A DNA stretch of 64,000 bases from an uncultured Mycobacteriaceae bacterium (GCA_902826815.1 CADEGF010000005.1:25243-89242), one strand, 5' to 3'. Shown: positions 51,659 through 60,285, numbered from the stretch's first letter. Made by a program: numbers and translations. Notes: generated by a model not told the origin, from the sequence alone.

Positions 51659-51732
51659 GACGCGCAGTACAAGACAGATTCTTATTTGTGTACAGTGATC
51701 CGGTTCACATGGCCCAAGCGACGGAGTATCGG

Positions 51733-52824
51733 ATGCACAAATCGTCGACCAGGCGGGTCCTCGGCATCGTCGGAGCGGCCTTCACTGCCGTCGTCTCGTT
51801 CATTCTCGCGGTGATTCCGGCCGGTGCGATGACGGTGACCTTCGTGCGCCATGCCGAGTCGCAGGCCAATGCCGACGGTGTCATCAACACGGAGGTTCCT
51901 GGGCCGGAACTCACCGAGCGCGGCAGGACGCAGGCCGGCGCGGCAGCCCTCCTCCTCAACGGGCAACCGCATGACGGCATCTACGCGTCGACGATGATCC
52001 GTACCAAGCAGACCGCCGAACCGTATGCGGAGCTCACGGGCAAGGACATCAAAGTCCTTGACGGACTTCAGGAGATCAGCGCAGGCATCCTCGAGGGCTC
52101 ATCGGAGGACGAGGGAATCGGACGACTCGGCTACGCGCTCGCTCCCGTCGCGTGGAGCCTTGGCCTTCGGTTCGTCAAGATCCCCGGTGCCGAGGACGGC
52201 AACGAGTTCGATGCGCGGGTCGATGGCGCGCTCGCCGAGATCGAGGCGGGCGGCAGCGACAAGCCCGTCGTCTTCTCGCACGGCGCCACCATCATGTTCT
52301 GGACGATGATGAACGTCGACAACCCCGATCCCACCCTGCTGCTCACCCACCAGCTTGACAACACCGAGACCGTGGTCGTCGAGAAGAACGACGATGGCAG
52401 CTGGACGTTGAAGAGCTGGGGCGGCGAAGAGGTCGGCCCCGCAAACCTGCCCACGCAACTGTTTGTCAACGCCCGGGACCTGATCGTGGCGCCGCAGACA
52501 GCGCTGTACAAATTCGGCACGGACACGGTCGCCGATCTCGGCAACGCGGTACGCGGGCTGGGTTCCGCTGCGCAGACCAATTCACAGGCAGCCAAGCTCA
52601 CCGAGAAGACCAGCGGCGCAACGGATCTCACTGCGGGTAACAAGGTGACCCCAGGCAGCCGGGTCGCAGATGCGGTGTCGAGGAACAACGAACGCGTCAA
52701 CGAGGCCGTCCAGGATGTGCGCAATGAGATCTCGACGTCGGTCAAGAAGGCGGCCGATGCAGTCAAGAGGGTCGCCGACGGCGCCAAGGATGCGGCCGAC
52801 GGCGCCGTGAAGGACGCCGCCTGA
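51733..52824 (+). CDS. Membrane-anchored histidine phosphatase with Ala/Lys tail
   Basis: A 363-aa protein from the ATG at 51733 (GGAG lies 8 nt upstream). A hydrophobic N-terminal segment (VLGIVGAAFTAVVSFILAVI) acts as a signal or anchor. The histidine phosphatase domain follows, with the phospho-histidine motif VTFVRHAESQAN and the second His in VFSHGATIMFW. The last 70 residues form an amphipathic Ala/Lys/Asp-rich stretch (KKAADAVKRVADGAKDAADG), possibly coiled. Family members hydrolyse phosphoesters; the substrate is unknown. It converges with the SDR gene 16 bp downstream. Confidence 0.82.
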   Translation: MHKSSTRRVLGIVGAAFTAVVSFILAVIPAGAMTVTFVRHAESQANADGVINTEVPGPELTERGRTQAGAAALLLNGQPHDGIYASTMIRTKQTAEPYAELTGKDIKVLDGLQEISAGILEGSSEDEGIGRLGYALAPVAWSLGLRFVKIPGAEDGNEFDARVDGALAEIEAGGSDKPVVFSHGATIMFWTMMNVDNPDPTLLLTHQLDNTETVVVEKNDDGSWTLKSWGGEEVGPANLPTQLFVNARDLIVAPQTALYKFGTDTVADLGNAVRGLGSAAQTNSQAAKLTEKTSGATDLTAGNKVTPGSRVADAVSRNNERVNEAVQDVRNEISTSVKKAADAVKRVADGAKDAADGAVKDAA

Positions 52825-52840
52825 TTAGGAGGCGCGTCCG

Positions 52841-53746
52841 TCAGGCGCCGTAGACCGGCACCGGCGGGCGTGCCTTCGCAAGCAGATCGGTGACGACCGG
52901 TCCGAGGTCCGCGGGATCCCAGCGCGCGCCCTTGTCTGCCTCGGGTCCGCGTGCCCAGCCCTCGGCGACGCGGATGATGCCGCCCTCGACCTCGAACATC
53001 TTGCCAGTGACTTCCCGCGACTCGACGCTGCCCAGCCAGACCACCAGCGGCGAAATGTTTTCCGGCGCCATCGCGTCGAAGTCATTGCCCTGCGTCGACA
53101 TCATGTCGGCGAAGACGGTCTCGGTCATCCGGGTGCGCGCCGACGGCGCGATCGCGTTGACGGTGACGCCGTAGCGGCCCATCTCGGCAGAGGCGACCAA
53201 TGTCATGGCGGCGATACCCGCCTTGGCGGCGCTGTAGTTCGCCTGCCCGACGCTGCCCTGCAGGCCCGCACCCGAGCTGGTGTTGATGATGCGGGCATCT
53301 GGTGTGTTCCCGGCCTTGGATTGCGCGCGCCAGTACGCCGCCGCATGGCGCATGGTGGCGAAGTGCCCCTTGAGGTGCACCGCAATGACGGCGTCGAATT
53401 CCTCTTCGCTTGTGTTGGCCAACATCCGGTCGCGGACGATGCCCGCGTTGTTCACCAGGACGTCCAGCCCGCCGAAGCTGTCGACGGCGGTCTGGATCAG
53501 CCCTTCGGCCTGCGCCCAGTCGGCGACGTTGGCACCGCTCGTGACGGCTTCGCCTCCGGCAGCGACGATTTCGTCGACGACGCGCTGTGCTGCGCTGCCA
53601 CCGCCTGCCGGTGAACCGTCGAGGCCGACGCCGATGTCGTTGACCACGACGCGCGCTCCTTCGGCGGCGAACGCCAGCGCGTGCGCGCGTCCGATGCCGC
53701 CACCGGCCCCCGTCACGATGGTCACACGGCCGTCGAGCAATCCCAT
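52841..53746 (-). CDS. Short-chain dehydrogenase, Rv3548c type
   Basis: A 301-aa classical SDR with MGLLDGRVTIVTGAGGGIGRAH, the acidic NAD-site context VVNDIGVGLDGSP, NNAGIVRDRML, and S/Y-x3-K in NTSSGAGLQGSVGQANYSAAKAG. The ATG at 53746 has AGGAGA upstream. Position and length fit M. tuberculosis Rv3548c, part of the steroid ring C/D region. It likely oxidises a hydroxyacyl-CoA or steroid-derived alcohol. It lies 17 bp after the next upstream SDR gene in the same operon. Confidence 0.85.
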   Translation of the reverse strand: MGLLDGRVTIVTGAGGGIGRAHALAFAAEGARVVVNDIGVGLDGSPAGGGSAAQRVVDEIVAAGGEAVTSGANVADWAQAEGLIQTAVDSFGGLDVLVNNAGIVRDRMLANTSEEEFDAVIAVHLKGHFATMRHAAAYWRAQSKAGNTPDARIINTSSGAGLQGSVGQANYSAAKAGIAAMTLVASAEMGRYGVTVNAIAPSARTRMTETVFADMMSTQGNDFDAMAPENISPLVVWLGSVESREVTGKMFEVEGGIIRVAEGWARGPEADKGARWDPADLGPVVTDLLAKARPPVPVYGA

Positions 53747-53763
53747 ATTCGTTGTCTCCTTGG

Positions 53764-54555
53764 CTATTTGACGTCGGCGGTGGTGGTTGCCAGGTAGTGC
53801 GGTGGCTCGCCACCGCCGTGCACTTCGAGCGATGCGCCGCTGATGTAGCCCGCCGCATCCGATGCAAGGAAGGCCGCCGCCCATCCGACGTCTGCTGGTT
53901 TGGCGAGCCTGCCGAGCGGCACGTTGCGCGAGATGGCGGCGATCGAGTCCGCGTCGCCGTAGAACAATTCGGACTGTTCGGTCTCGACCATGCCGACGAC
54001 GACCGAATTCACCCGGACCTTGGGCGCCCACTCGACCGCGAGTGTGCTCGTGATGTTCTCCAGGCCCGCCTTTGCCGCGCCGTAGGCGACGGTGCCCGGT
54101 GTCGGCCGTCTTCCGCTGACGCTGGCGATGTTGATGATCGACCCACCGCTGTCCTGCTTCTGCATCACCGCGTTGGCGTGCGTCGAAACCGACAAGGGCC
54201 CAAGCAGGTTGAGCTCGAGGATCTTGCTGCTGAACTTGGCCGAGGCCTCCGCCGCGGGGACATACGGCGAGCCGCCCGCGTTGTTGACGACCACGTCGAG
54301 GCGGCCGTGGGAGGCGATGACGGCGTCGATGAGGGCCTTGACCGATTCGTCGTCGCGGACGTCGCAGGAGTGGAACTCATACGGCGAGCCATCGACCGGT
54401 CGTCTCGCACACGTGACGACGGTCGCGCCTTGGTCGGCGAAGACGGCGCTGATGCCGGCACCGACCCCTCGTACACCGCCGGTCACCAGGACCACCCGAC
54501 CGCTCAGTTGCAGGTTGATGCCTGCCGAACCAGCCCTGTCTGCCGCGTCGGTCAC
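53764..54555 (-). CDS. Short-chain dehydrogenase, Rv3549c type
   Basis: A 263-aa SDR starting at GTG (VTDAADRAGSAGINLQLSGR). The cofactor loop is VTGGVRGVGAGISAVF, NNAGGSPYVPAAEAS follows, and the catalytic motif is ASVSGRRPTPGTVAYGAAKAG. It is divergent from echA20 and shares a KstR2-type operator with it. It corresponds in position to Rv3549c. A hydroxyacyl-CoA dehydrogenase role in HIP (ring C/D) degradation is likely. Confidence 0.85.
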   Translation of the reverse strand: MTDAADRAGSAGINLQLSGRVVLVTGGVRGVGAGISAVFADQGATVVTCARRPVDGSPYEFHSCDVRDDESVKALIDAVIASHGRLDVVVNNAGGSPYVPAAEASAKFSSKILELNLLGPLSVSTHANAVMQKQDSGGSIINIASVSGRRPTPGTVAYGAAKAGLENITSTLAVEWAPKVRVNSVVVGMVETEQSELFYGDADSIAAISRNVPLGRLAKPADVGWAAAFLASDAAGYISGASLEVHGGGEPPHYLATTTADVK

Positions 54556-54570
54556 TGTGCTAGCGTACCA

Positions 54571-54584
54571 AGCAAGTGCTTGCT
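54571..54584. promoter_or_regulatory. KstR2-type operator
   Basis: The sequence AGCAAGTGCTTGCT matches the KstR2 consensus AnCAAGnnCTTGnT exactly. It lies between the divergent SDR (GTG at 54555) and echA20 (ATG at 54615). KstR2 controls the late HIP-degradation genes, so both transcripts are expected to respond to HIP-CoA. Confidence 0.88.
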
Positions 54585-54614
54585 TAGGTAGCCGACCCCC
54601 CAGCAGGAGCATTG

Positions 54615-55397
54615 ATGACGATCACTACCAAGTCGGTCGAACCGGGCATCGTCTCGGTCGCCGTCGACTACCCGCCCGTGAACGCGATCCCGTCCCGCGG
54701 GTGGTTCGAACTCGCCGACGCGATCACCGCCGCAGGCCGCGACCAATCCACCCACGTGGTGATCCTGCGGGCCGAGGGACGCGGGTTCAACGCGGGCGTC
54801 GACATCAAGGAGATGCAGAAGACCTCTGCGGACGCGAGGAGCAAAAATATCCCCGCGTACACAGCCCTGATCGACGCCAACCGCGGCTGTTTCGAGGCGT
54901 TCCGCGCGGTGTATGAGTGCGCGGTGCCGGTGGTGGCTGCCGTCAACGGTTTCTGCGTTGGCGGCGGTATCGGCCTTGTCGGCAACGCCGACGTCATCGT
55001 CGCCTCCGACGACGCGACCTTCGGACTGCCCGAGGTGGAGCGCGGTGCGCTCGGCGCGGCAACCCACCTGTCGCGCCTTGTGCCGCAGCACATGATGCGC
55101 AGGCTCTTCTTCACGGCGGCCACCGTGGACGCCGCGACCCTGCACCACTTCGGGTCCGTACATGAGGTGGTGCCGCGCGCTGATCTCGACGAATCCGCAC
55201 TGCGCGTCGCCCGCGACATCGCCGCCAAGGACACTCGCGTCATCCGGGCGGCCAAGGAGGCGCTGAACCTCATCGACGTGCAGAAGGTCAACTCCAGTTA
55301 CCGGATGGAGCAGGGCTTCACGTTCGAGCTGAACCTGTCCGGCGTGTCCGACGAGCATCGCGACGCGTTCGCCGGGACGGACAAGGGATCCAAGTGA
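54615..55397 (+). CDS. echA20: EchA20, steroid ring D hydrolase of the crotonase family
   Basis: A 260-aa crotonase-fold protein with VILRAEGRGFNAGVDIKEM, the oxyanion-hole context NGFCVGGGIGLVGNADVIVA, and FGLPEVERGALGAATHLSRL. EchA20 hydrolyses the cyclopentane ring (ring D) of HIEC-CoA to give COCHEA-CoA. AGGAG lies before the ATG at 54615; a TTG one codon earlier is less likely. Its stop overlaps the ipdA GTG (GTGA), beginning a four-gene coupled operon. Confidence 0.9.
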   Translation: MTITTKSVEPGIVSVAVDYPPVNAIPSRGWFELADAITAAGRDQSTHVVILRAEGRGFNAGVDIKEMQKTSADARSKNIPAYTALIDANRGCFEAFRAVYECAVPVVAAVNGFCVGGGIGLVGNADVIVASDDATFGLPEVERGALGAATHLSRLVPQHMMRRLFFTAATVDAATLHHFGSVHEVVPRADLDESALRVARDIAAKDTRVIRAAKEALNLIDVQKVNSSYRMEQGFTFELNLSGVSDEHRDAFAGTDKGSK

Positions 55398-56275
55398 GCG
55401 ATAAGAGAACAACTCTGGACGAGGCTGTCGCCTCGATCGAGAGCGGCATGACCATCGGCATCGGCGGCTGGGGGTCGCGGCGCAAGCCGATGGCGTTCGT
55501 GCGCGCGCTGCTGCGCACCGACGTCACCGATCTCACCGTGGTGACCTACGGCGGACCCGACGTCGGCCTGCTCTGTTCGGCCGGCAAGGTCAAGCGGGTC
55601 TACTACGGGTTCGTCTCGCTGGACTCGCCGCCGTTCTACGATCCGTGGTTCTCCAAGGCCCGCACCACCGGCTCGGTCGAGTCGCGCGAGATGGACGAGG
55701 GCATGCTGCGATGCGGCTTGCAGGCCGCTGCGCAACGACTTCCGTTCCTGCCCATCCGTGCGGGCCTCGGCAGCGACGTGCGCGCCTTCTGGGGCGACGA
55801 GCTCAAGACCGTGAAGTCTCCCTACCCGACAGACGGTGGCTACGAGGAACTTGTCGCCATACCCGCACTGAACCTCGACGCGGCGTTCGTGCATCTGAAC
55901 ATCGGCGACCAGCAGGGCAACGCCGCATACACCGGCATCGACCCGTACTTCGACGACCTGTACCTGATGGCCGCGCAGCAGCGGTTCCTGTCGGTCGAGC
56001 GGGTGGTGTCGACCGAGGAACTGGTGAAGGCGGTTCCACCGCAGGCACTTCTCGTCAATCGGATGATGGTCGACAGCGTCGTCGAGGCGCCCAACGGTGC
56101 CCACTTCACCACGGCCGAGCCCGACTACAAGCGCGACGAGAAGTTTCAGCGCCACTACGCCGAAGCCGCGGCATCCGATGAGACGTGGCAGGAGTTCGTC
56201 GACACCTACCTGTCCGGCAGCGAGGCGGATTATCAAGCGGCCGTTCGTAAATTCGCCGAGGAGGCCTCGAAGTGA
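55394..56275 (+). CDS. ipdA: IpdA, COCHEA-CoA hydrolase alpha subunit
   Basis: A 293-aa class I CoA-transferase-like protein, which in this pathway acts as a carbon-carbon hydrolase with IpdB. It has SGMTIGIGGWGSRRKPMAFV, VTYGGPDVGLLCSAGKVKRV and HLNIGDQQGNAAYTGIDPYF. It opens the last steroid ring (ring C) of COCHEA-CoA. The GTG start overlaps the echA20 stop, and its own stop overlaps the ipdB start. Confidence 0.9.
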   Translation: MSDKRTTLDEAVASIESGMTIGIGGWGSRRKPMAFVRALLRTDVTDLTVVTYGGPDVGLLCSAGKVKRVYYGFVSLDSPPFYDPWFSKARTTGSVESREMDEGMLRCGLQAAAQRLPFLPIRAGLGSDVRAFWGDELKTVKSPYPTDGGYEELVAIPALNLDAAFVHLNIGDQQGNAAYTGIDPYFDDLYLMAAQQRFLSVERVVSTEELVKAVPPQALLVNRMMVDSVVEAPNGAHFTTAEPDYKRDEKFQRHYAEAAASDETWQEFVDTYLSGSEADYQAAVRKFAEEASK

Positions 56276-57021
56276 TCTCCGTATCCCGCGCAGAGATCTG
56301 TGCCGTCGCGTGTGCCGAGCTTTTCCGCGATGCGGGCGAGATCATGGTCAGCCCGATGGCGAACATGGTGGCGATCGGCGCGCGGCTGGCACGCCTGACG
56401 TTCTCGCCCGACATTCTGCTCACCGATGGTGAGGCCAGGATCCTGGCCGACACGCCTGCGCTCGGCGCGGCGGGCGCGATCGAAGGCTGGATGCCGTTCG
56501 GCCGCGTCTTCGAGACGCTGGCGTGGGGCCGCCGACATGTAGTGATGGGCGCAAACCAGGTCGACCGGTACGGCAACCAGAACCTGTCGGCGTTCGGCCC
56601 CCTACAGCACCCGAAGCGGCAGATGTTCGGCGTGCGAGGCGCACCAGGCAACACGATCAACCACGCCACCAGTTACTGGGTGGGCAACCACTCCAAGCGG
56701 GTGTTCTGCGACAACGTCGACGTGGTGTCCGGAATCGGTTGGGACAAAGTCGATCCCGACAACCCGGCTTACCGCTTCGTCAACGTCTACCGGGTGGTGA
56801 GCAACCTCGGCGTCTTCGACTTCGGCGGCCCGGACCACACCATGCGCGCGGTGTCGCTGCACCCCGGCATCGATGCCGAACAGGTCCGCGAGAACACCTC
56901 GTTCGAGATTCACGGGCTCGACGAGGCAGACGAGACGCGGCTCGCCACCGCCGATGAACTGAAGCTGCTTCGCGAGGTGATCGACCCCAAGTCACTGCGG
57001 GACAAAGAGATCCGGGCATGA
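56272..57021 (+). CDS. ipdB: IpdB, COCHEA-CoA hydrolase beta subunit
   Basis: A 249-aa partner subunit in the CoA-transferase fold. It has MISVSRAEICAVACAELFRD, SPDILLTDGEARILADTPAL, HVVMGANQVDRYGNQNLSAF and NHATSYWVGNHSKRVFCDNV. It completes the active site with IpdA. The GTG start at 56272 overlaps ipdA and the stop overlaps ipdC (ATGA), so stoichiometric synthesis is favoured. Confidence 0.9.
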   Translation: MISVSRAEICAVACAELFRDAGEIMVSPMANMVAIGARLARLTFSPDILLTDGEARILADTPALGAAGAIEGWMPFGRVFETLAWGRRHVVMGANQVDRYGNQNLSAFGPLQHPKRQMFGVRGAPGNTINHATSYWVGNHSKRVFCDNVDVVSGIGWDKVDPDNPAYRFVNVYRVVSNLGVFDFGGPDHTMRAVSLHPGIDAEQVRENTSFEIHGLDEADETRLATADELKLLREVIDPKSLRDKEIRA

Positions 57022-58079
57022 GCAAGCTGCGCACGCCGCTCACCGAGCTGGTCGGCATCGAGCATCCGGTGGTCCAGACCGGCATGGGCTGGGTGGCCGG
57101 AGCGCGGCTGGTTGCGGCGACGTCCAACGCGGGCGGCCTCGGAATTCTGGCCTCGGCCACGATGACCCTGGACGAACTGCAGACAGCCGTCACCAAGGTG
57201 AAGGCCGCGACGGACAAACCGTTCGGCATCAACATCCGCGCCGACGCAGGCGACGCGATCGACCGCGTCGACCTCCTCATCCGAGAAGGCGTCAAGGTGG
57301 CGTCGTTCGCTCTCGCGCCGAAGCCGGATCTGATCGCCAAGCTGAAAGAGGCGGGCGTCGTGGTGATTCCGTCGGTCGGGTTGGCCAAACACGCCAAGAA
57401 GGTCGCCGGTTGGGGCGCCGACGCGGTGATCGTTCAGGGTGGCGAGGGCGGCGGCCACACCGGCCCGATCGCCACCACGCTGCTGCTGCCGTCGGTGCTC
57501 GACGCCGTGAACATCCCGGTGGTGGCGGCAGGCGGATTCTTCGACGGCCGTGGGCTGGCCGCCGCGCTCTCCTACGGCGCCGCAGGTGTCGCGATGGGAA
57601 CGCGTTTCCTGTTGACGTCGGATTCCACCGTGCCGGATGAGGTCAAGCAGCGCTATCTACAGGCCGGCCTCGACGGAACCGTGGTGTCCACCCGTGTCGA
57701 CGGTATGCCGCACCGCGTCCTGCGCACCGGCCTGGTCGAGAAGCTCGAAAGCGGTTCGCGCCTGCGCGGCTTCGGCGCCGCGATTCGCAACGCGCAGAAG
57801 TTCAGGAAGATGTCGAAGATGACCTGGCGGTCGATGATCAGCGACGGCCTGGAGATGCGGCACGGCAAGGAACTCACCTGGTCGCAGGTCGTGATGGCCG
57901 CCAACACCCCGATGCTCCTGAAGGCGGGCCTGGTCGAGGGCAATACCGACGCCGGTGTGCTGGCGTCGGGGCAGGTCGCAGGCATCGTCGACGACCTGCC
58001 GTCATGCGCCGAACTGGTCGACTCGATCGTCGCCGACGCGGTCAAGCACCTCAGGGCTGCTTCAGGTCTCATCGCCTAA
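57018..58079 (+). CDS. ipdC: IpdC, FMN-dependent HIP-pathway oxidoreductase
   Basis: A 353-aa enzyme of the 2-nitropropane dioxygenase/nitronate monooxygenase-like TIM-barrel type that binds FMN. It has GIEHPVVQTGMGWVAGARLV, AVIVQGGEGGGHTGPIATTL and AAGGFFDGRGLAAALSYGAA. IpdC (Rv3553) introduces the double bond in the bicyclic CoA intermediate before EchA20 acts. It is the last gene of the echA20-ipdABC run. Confidence 0.9.
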   Translation: MSKLRTPLTELVGIEHPVVQTGMGWVAGARLVAATSNAGGLGILASATMTLDELQTAVTKVKAATDKPFGINIRADAGDAIDRVDLLIREGVKVASFALAPKPDLIAKLKEAGVVVIPSVGLAKHAKKVAGWGADAVIVQGGEGGGHTGPIATTLLLPSVLDAVNIPVVAAGGFFDGRGLAAALSYGAAGVAMGTRFLLTSDSTVPDEVKQRYLQAGLDGTVVSTRVDGMPHRVLRTGLVEKLESGSRLRGFGAAIRNAQKFRKMSKMTWRSMISDGLEMRHGKELTWSQVVMAANTPMLLKAGLVEGNTDAGVLASGQVAGIVDDLPSCAELVDSIVADAVKHLRAASGLIA

Positions 58080-58136
58080 CGCTGCACGCTGGGCGTCGAG
58101 CAGAACGCGCAGAACTGGCAATTCGTCGAGTAAGCG

Positions 58137-58152
58137 GGTTGTGAGCACAACC
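58137..58152. promoter_or_regulatory. 16-bp inverted repeat before the MFS gene
   Basis: GGTTGTG-AG-CACAACC has perfect 7-bp arms. It lies 37 bp upstream of the MFS ATG and 57 bp after ipdC. It may be an operator; a terminator role is less likely because no T-run follows. Confidence 0.45.
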
Positions 58153-58189
58153 TCGACCACGCTCCGGTAGCGCACATAGCTTGAGCCAC

Positions 58190-59491
58190 ATGGTCACAAC
58201 CGCGACGGCGCCGACGGCCCCCGCCACGTCGATGAAGCGGATAGCGCTGGCCAGTTACGTCGGCTCGGCCATCGAGTACTACGACTTCTACATCTACGGC
58301 ACCGCTGCGGCACTGGTGTTCCCAAAGGTGTTCTTCCCGCACCTGGGCCCGACGATGGCCACGGTCGCGTCCATGACCACCTTCGCGGCGGCGTTTCTTT
58401 CCCGACCCGCAGGCGCCGCGTTCTTCGGTCACTTCGGTGATCGGTTGGGGCGCAAGGCAACACTGACCACCACGCTGCTGATCATGGGGCTGTCGACCGT
58501 CGCGGTCGGCCTGGTACCCGGCGCGGCCACCCTCGGGATGGCGGCGCCGGTGATTCTGTTGGCGCTGCGCCTTGCGCAGGGGTTCGCCGTCGGCGGCGAA
58601 TGGGCGGGCTCGGCCCTTCTGGCGACCGAATACGCGCCTGCGGATTCCCGCGGCCGGTACGGCATGTTCACCTCGTTGGGCGCGGGAAGCGGTCTGGTTT
58701 TCAGCAGCCTGGTCTTCCTCGTCGTCAACTCCACGATCGGCGAAGCGAGTTCGGCCTTCCTGGACTGGGCGTGGCGCCTGCCGTTCCTGTTCAGCATCGC
58801 CCTTGTCGGAATCGCGCTTTACGTGCGGCTGAACATCGCGGAGACGCCGGTCTTCGCCGAGCAGCAGTCGCGAAACGCCACCTCGGCAACACCCTTTCTC
58901 ACCCTGCTCGCCAAGCAGCGTCGCGAGGTTCTGCTCGCCGCGGGATGCATGCTCGGGTTCTTCGCCTTCGGCTACACGGCGAACACGTTCATGGCCGGTT
59001 ATGCCCACACACACGTCGGCTTCTCACCCAACGTGATCCTGGTCGTCAACGTCATCGGCGGCGTCACGGCGCTCGCGTTCTGCGCAGTGTCGGCACTCGC
59101 GTGTGACCGGTTCGGGCGCCGACGGGTCATCATGGTCGCGCTGGCGGCCGGTGTGCCATGGGCATTCGTGCTGATCCCGTTGGCGGATACCGGAAATGCC
59201 GTGTGCTTCGCGGTGGCGATCGCAGGCGCCTACGCGGTCGCGGGAGCGTCGTACGGGCCGCTCGGAGCCTTCATCCCGGAGCTCTTCGCCACCCGGTACC
59301 GCTACAGCGGCGCTGGTTTGGCGCTCAATCTCGCAGGCCTGGTCGGCGGCGCGATACCGCCGCTGATCGCAGGCCCCCTGGCGGCGGCATGGGGTGGCGT
59401 CGCAGTCGGCGCGATGCTGGGCGGCTTCGTCGGTCTCAGCCTGGTGAGCACATTCCTGCTTCCCGAGACATGCTCCGTTACGAAGCTGTGA
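58190..59491 (+). CDS. MHS-family (ProP/ShiA-like) MFS transporter
   Basis: A 433-aa membrane protein with about 12 hydrophobic segments. The metabolite:H+ symporter signature is clear: ASYVGSAIEYYDFYIYGTAA, the loop GHFGDRLGRKATL, RLAQGFAVGGEWAGSALLA and LACDRFGRRRVIMVAL. It imports a small organic acid or related solute with protons. It follows the ring C/D operon on the same strand with a 110-bp gap, so steroid-related uptake is possible. The ATG at 58190 is preferred over a TTG at 58181. Confidence 0.87.
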   Translation: MVTTATAPTAPATSMKRIALASYVGSAIEYYDFYIYGTAAALVFPKVFFPHLGPTMATVASMTTFAAAFLSRPAGAAFFGHFGDRLGRKATLTTTLLIMGLSTVAVGLVPGAATLGMAAPVILLALRLAQGFAVGGEWAGSALLATEYAPADSRGRYGMFTSLGAGSGLVFSSLVFLVVNSTIGEASSAFLDWAWRLPFLFSIALVGIALYVRLNIAETPVFAEQQSRNATSATPFLTLLAKQRREVLLAAGCMLGFFAFGYTANTFMAGYAHTHVGFSPNVILVVNVIGGVTALAFCAVSALACDRFGRRRVIMVALAAGVPWAFVLIPLADTGNAVCFAVAIAGAYAVAGASYGPLGAFIPELFATRYRYSGAGLALNLAGLVGGAIPPLIAGPLAAAWGGVAVGAMLGGFVGLSLVSTFLLPETCSVTKL

Positions 59492-59516
59492 ACGGGCCGG
59501 TCAGCTAGAGGCCACA

Positions 59517-59577
59517 CCGCCGACTGTGCGGTTTGGTACGTCTGCGCGCGTCGCGTCCGAAACCGCACGGTCGGCGG
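59517..59577. terminator. 18-bp stem-loop after the MFS gene
   Basis: CCGCCGACTGTGCGGTTT (59517-59534) and AAACCGCACGGTCGGCGG (59560-59577) pair at 17 of 18 positions around a 25-nt loop. It lies 25 bp after the MFS stop. No U-tract follows, so it may be a non-canonical terminator or a dispersed palindromic repeat. Confidence 0.5.
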
Positions 59578-59594
59578 ACCCACCTTGTTTGAAC

Positions 59595-59611
59595 TGAAGT
59601 TATTTGCTTCA
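59595..59611. promoter_or_regulatory. Dyad TGAAG-N7-CTTCA, copy 1
   Basis: A 17-bp dyad 29 bp upstream of the SatD-like ATG, in an AT-rich promoter stretch. The same arms and spacing occur at 59651-59667. Confidence 0.6.
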
Positions 59612-59640
59612 TTCTTGATAAAGTAAGCTAAAATCTTCAT

Positions 59641-60285
59641 ATGTCAGTAGTGAAGGTTAATGCTTCACTTGCGACGCTGATTGGCGATGTCGTCGGCTCA
59701 CGCCAGCTTGCCGACCGCGCCGGGGTGCACCGGTTGCTGAACGAGGCCTTGCGGGACGTCGCCGACTCGGCGGTCGATCCGCCCGCTTTTACCGTCGGCG
59801 ACGAGTTCCAGGGCGCGTTCATGAGTGTCGGCCTCGCGATCGATGCGGCGCTGTCGCTACGGTTGGCCGTCGCATCGGAGATCGATGTGCGGTTCGGACT
59901 CGGCTGGGGTGCGGTCACGATGCTCGACGAGGTCGCAGGCATCCAGGACGGCCCCGGCTGGTGGGCCGCCCGCGAGGCCATCGAATGGACGGCATCGGCT
60001 CAGCGCCAACCCGGCCTGGCACTGGTGAGGACGTCGTTTCGGGCCGCCGCAGGCACCAGGACTGACCTGGACGCGATCAACGCCGCGCTGATTTGTCGGG
60101 ACCACCTGCTTGGATCGTTGGACGACCGATCGACACGGATTGTGAAGGCACTGTTGAAGAACCGGACCAAGAAGGACATCGCCGCAGCCGAGGGCATCAG
60201 CCCGTCGGCGGTGTCCCAGCGCGCCGGCCGCGACGGTCTCGACCTGATCGTGCTCGCGTCGGAGTACCTGAGGAGCGTGCCATGA
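59641..60285 (+). CDS. SatD-family protein with C-terminal helix-turn-helix
   Basis: A 214-aa protein of the SatD type. The N-terminal domain has SLATLIGDVVGSRQLADRAG and PAFTVGDEFQGAFMSVGLAI; the middle has EIDVRFGLGWGAVTMLDEV and GPGWWAAREAIEWT. The C-terminal 40 residues (KNRTKKDIAAAEGISPSAVS) look like a helix-turn-helix of a transcription factor. Function of the family is not established. Two identical-format dyads flank the start codon, one inside the coding region, which suggests self-regulation. It is coupled to a membrane protein gene by an ATGA overlap. Confidence 0.82.
   Translation: MSVVKVNASLATLIGDVVGSRQLADRAGVHRLLNEALRDVADSAVDPPAFTVGDEFQGAFMSVGLAIDAALSLRLAVASEIDVRFGLGWGAVTMLDEVAGIQDGPGWWAAREAIEWTASAQRQPGLALVRTSFRAAAGTRTDLDAINAALICRDHLLGSLDDRSTRIVKALLKNRTKKDIAAAEGISPSAVSQRAGRDGLDLIVLASEYLRSVP
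59651..59667. promoter_or_regulatory. Dyad TGAAG-N7-CTTCA, copy 2 inside the SatD-like gene
   Basis: This is the second copy of the 17-bp dyad, starting 10 nt into the coding sequence. Centre-to-centre distance to copy 1 is 56 bp, a little over five helical turns. Confidence 0.6.

Larger units (their letters stand above)
51404..51732. other. Divergent intergenic region with repeat and palindrome
   Basis: This 329-bp spacer separates the oxidoreductase and the histidine phosphatase genes. It contains a 22-nt direct repeat (51419-51440 and 51637-51658) and, between the copies, a near-perfect 28-bp palindrome (51550-51577). No gene is supported on either strand. Confidence 0.55.

Noticed and set aside
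54612-54614. TTG start of echA20 one codon before the ATG
   Set aside because: The ATG at 54615 is the stronger codon and has good spacing to AGGAG.
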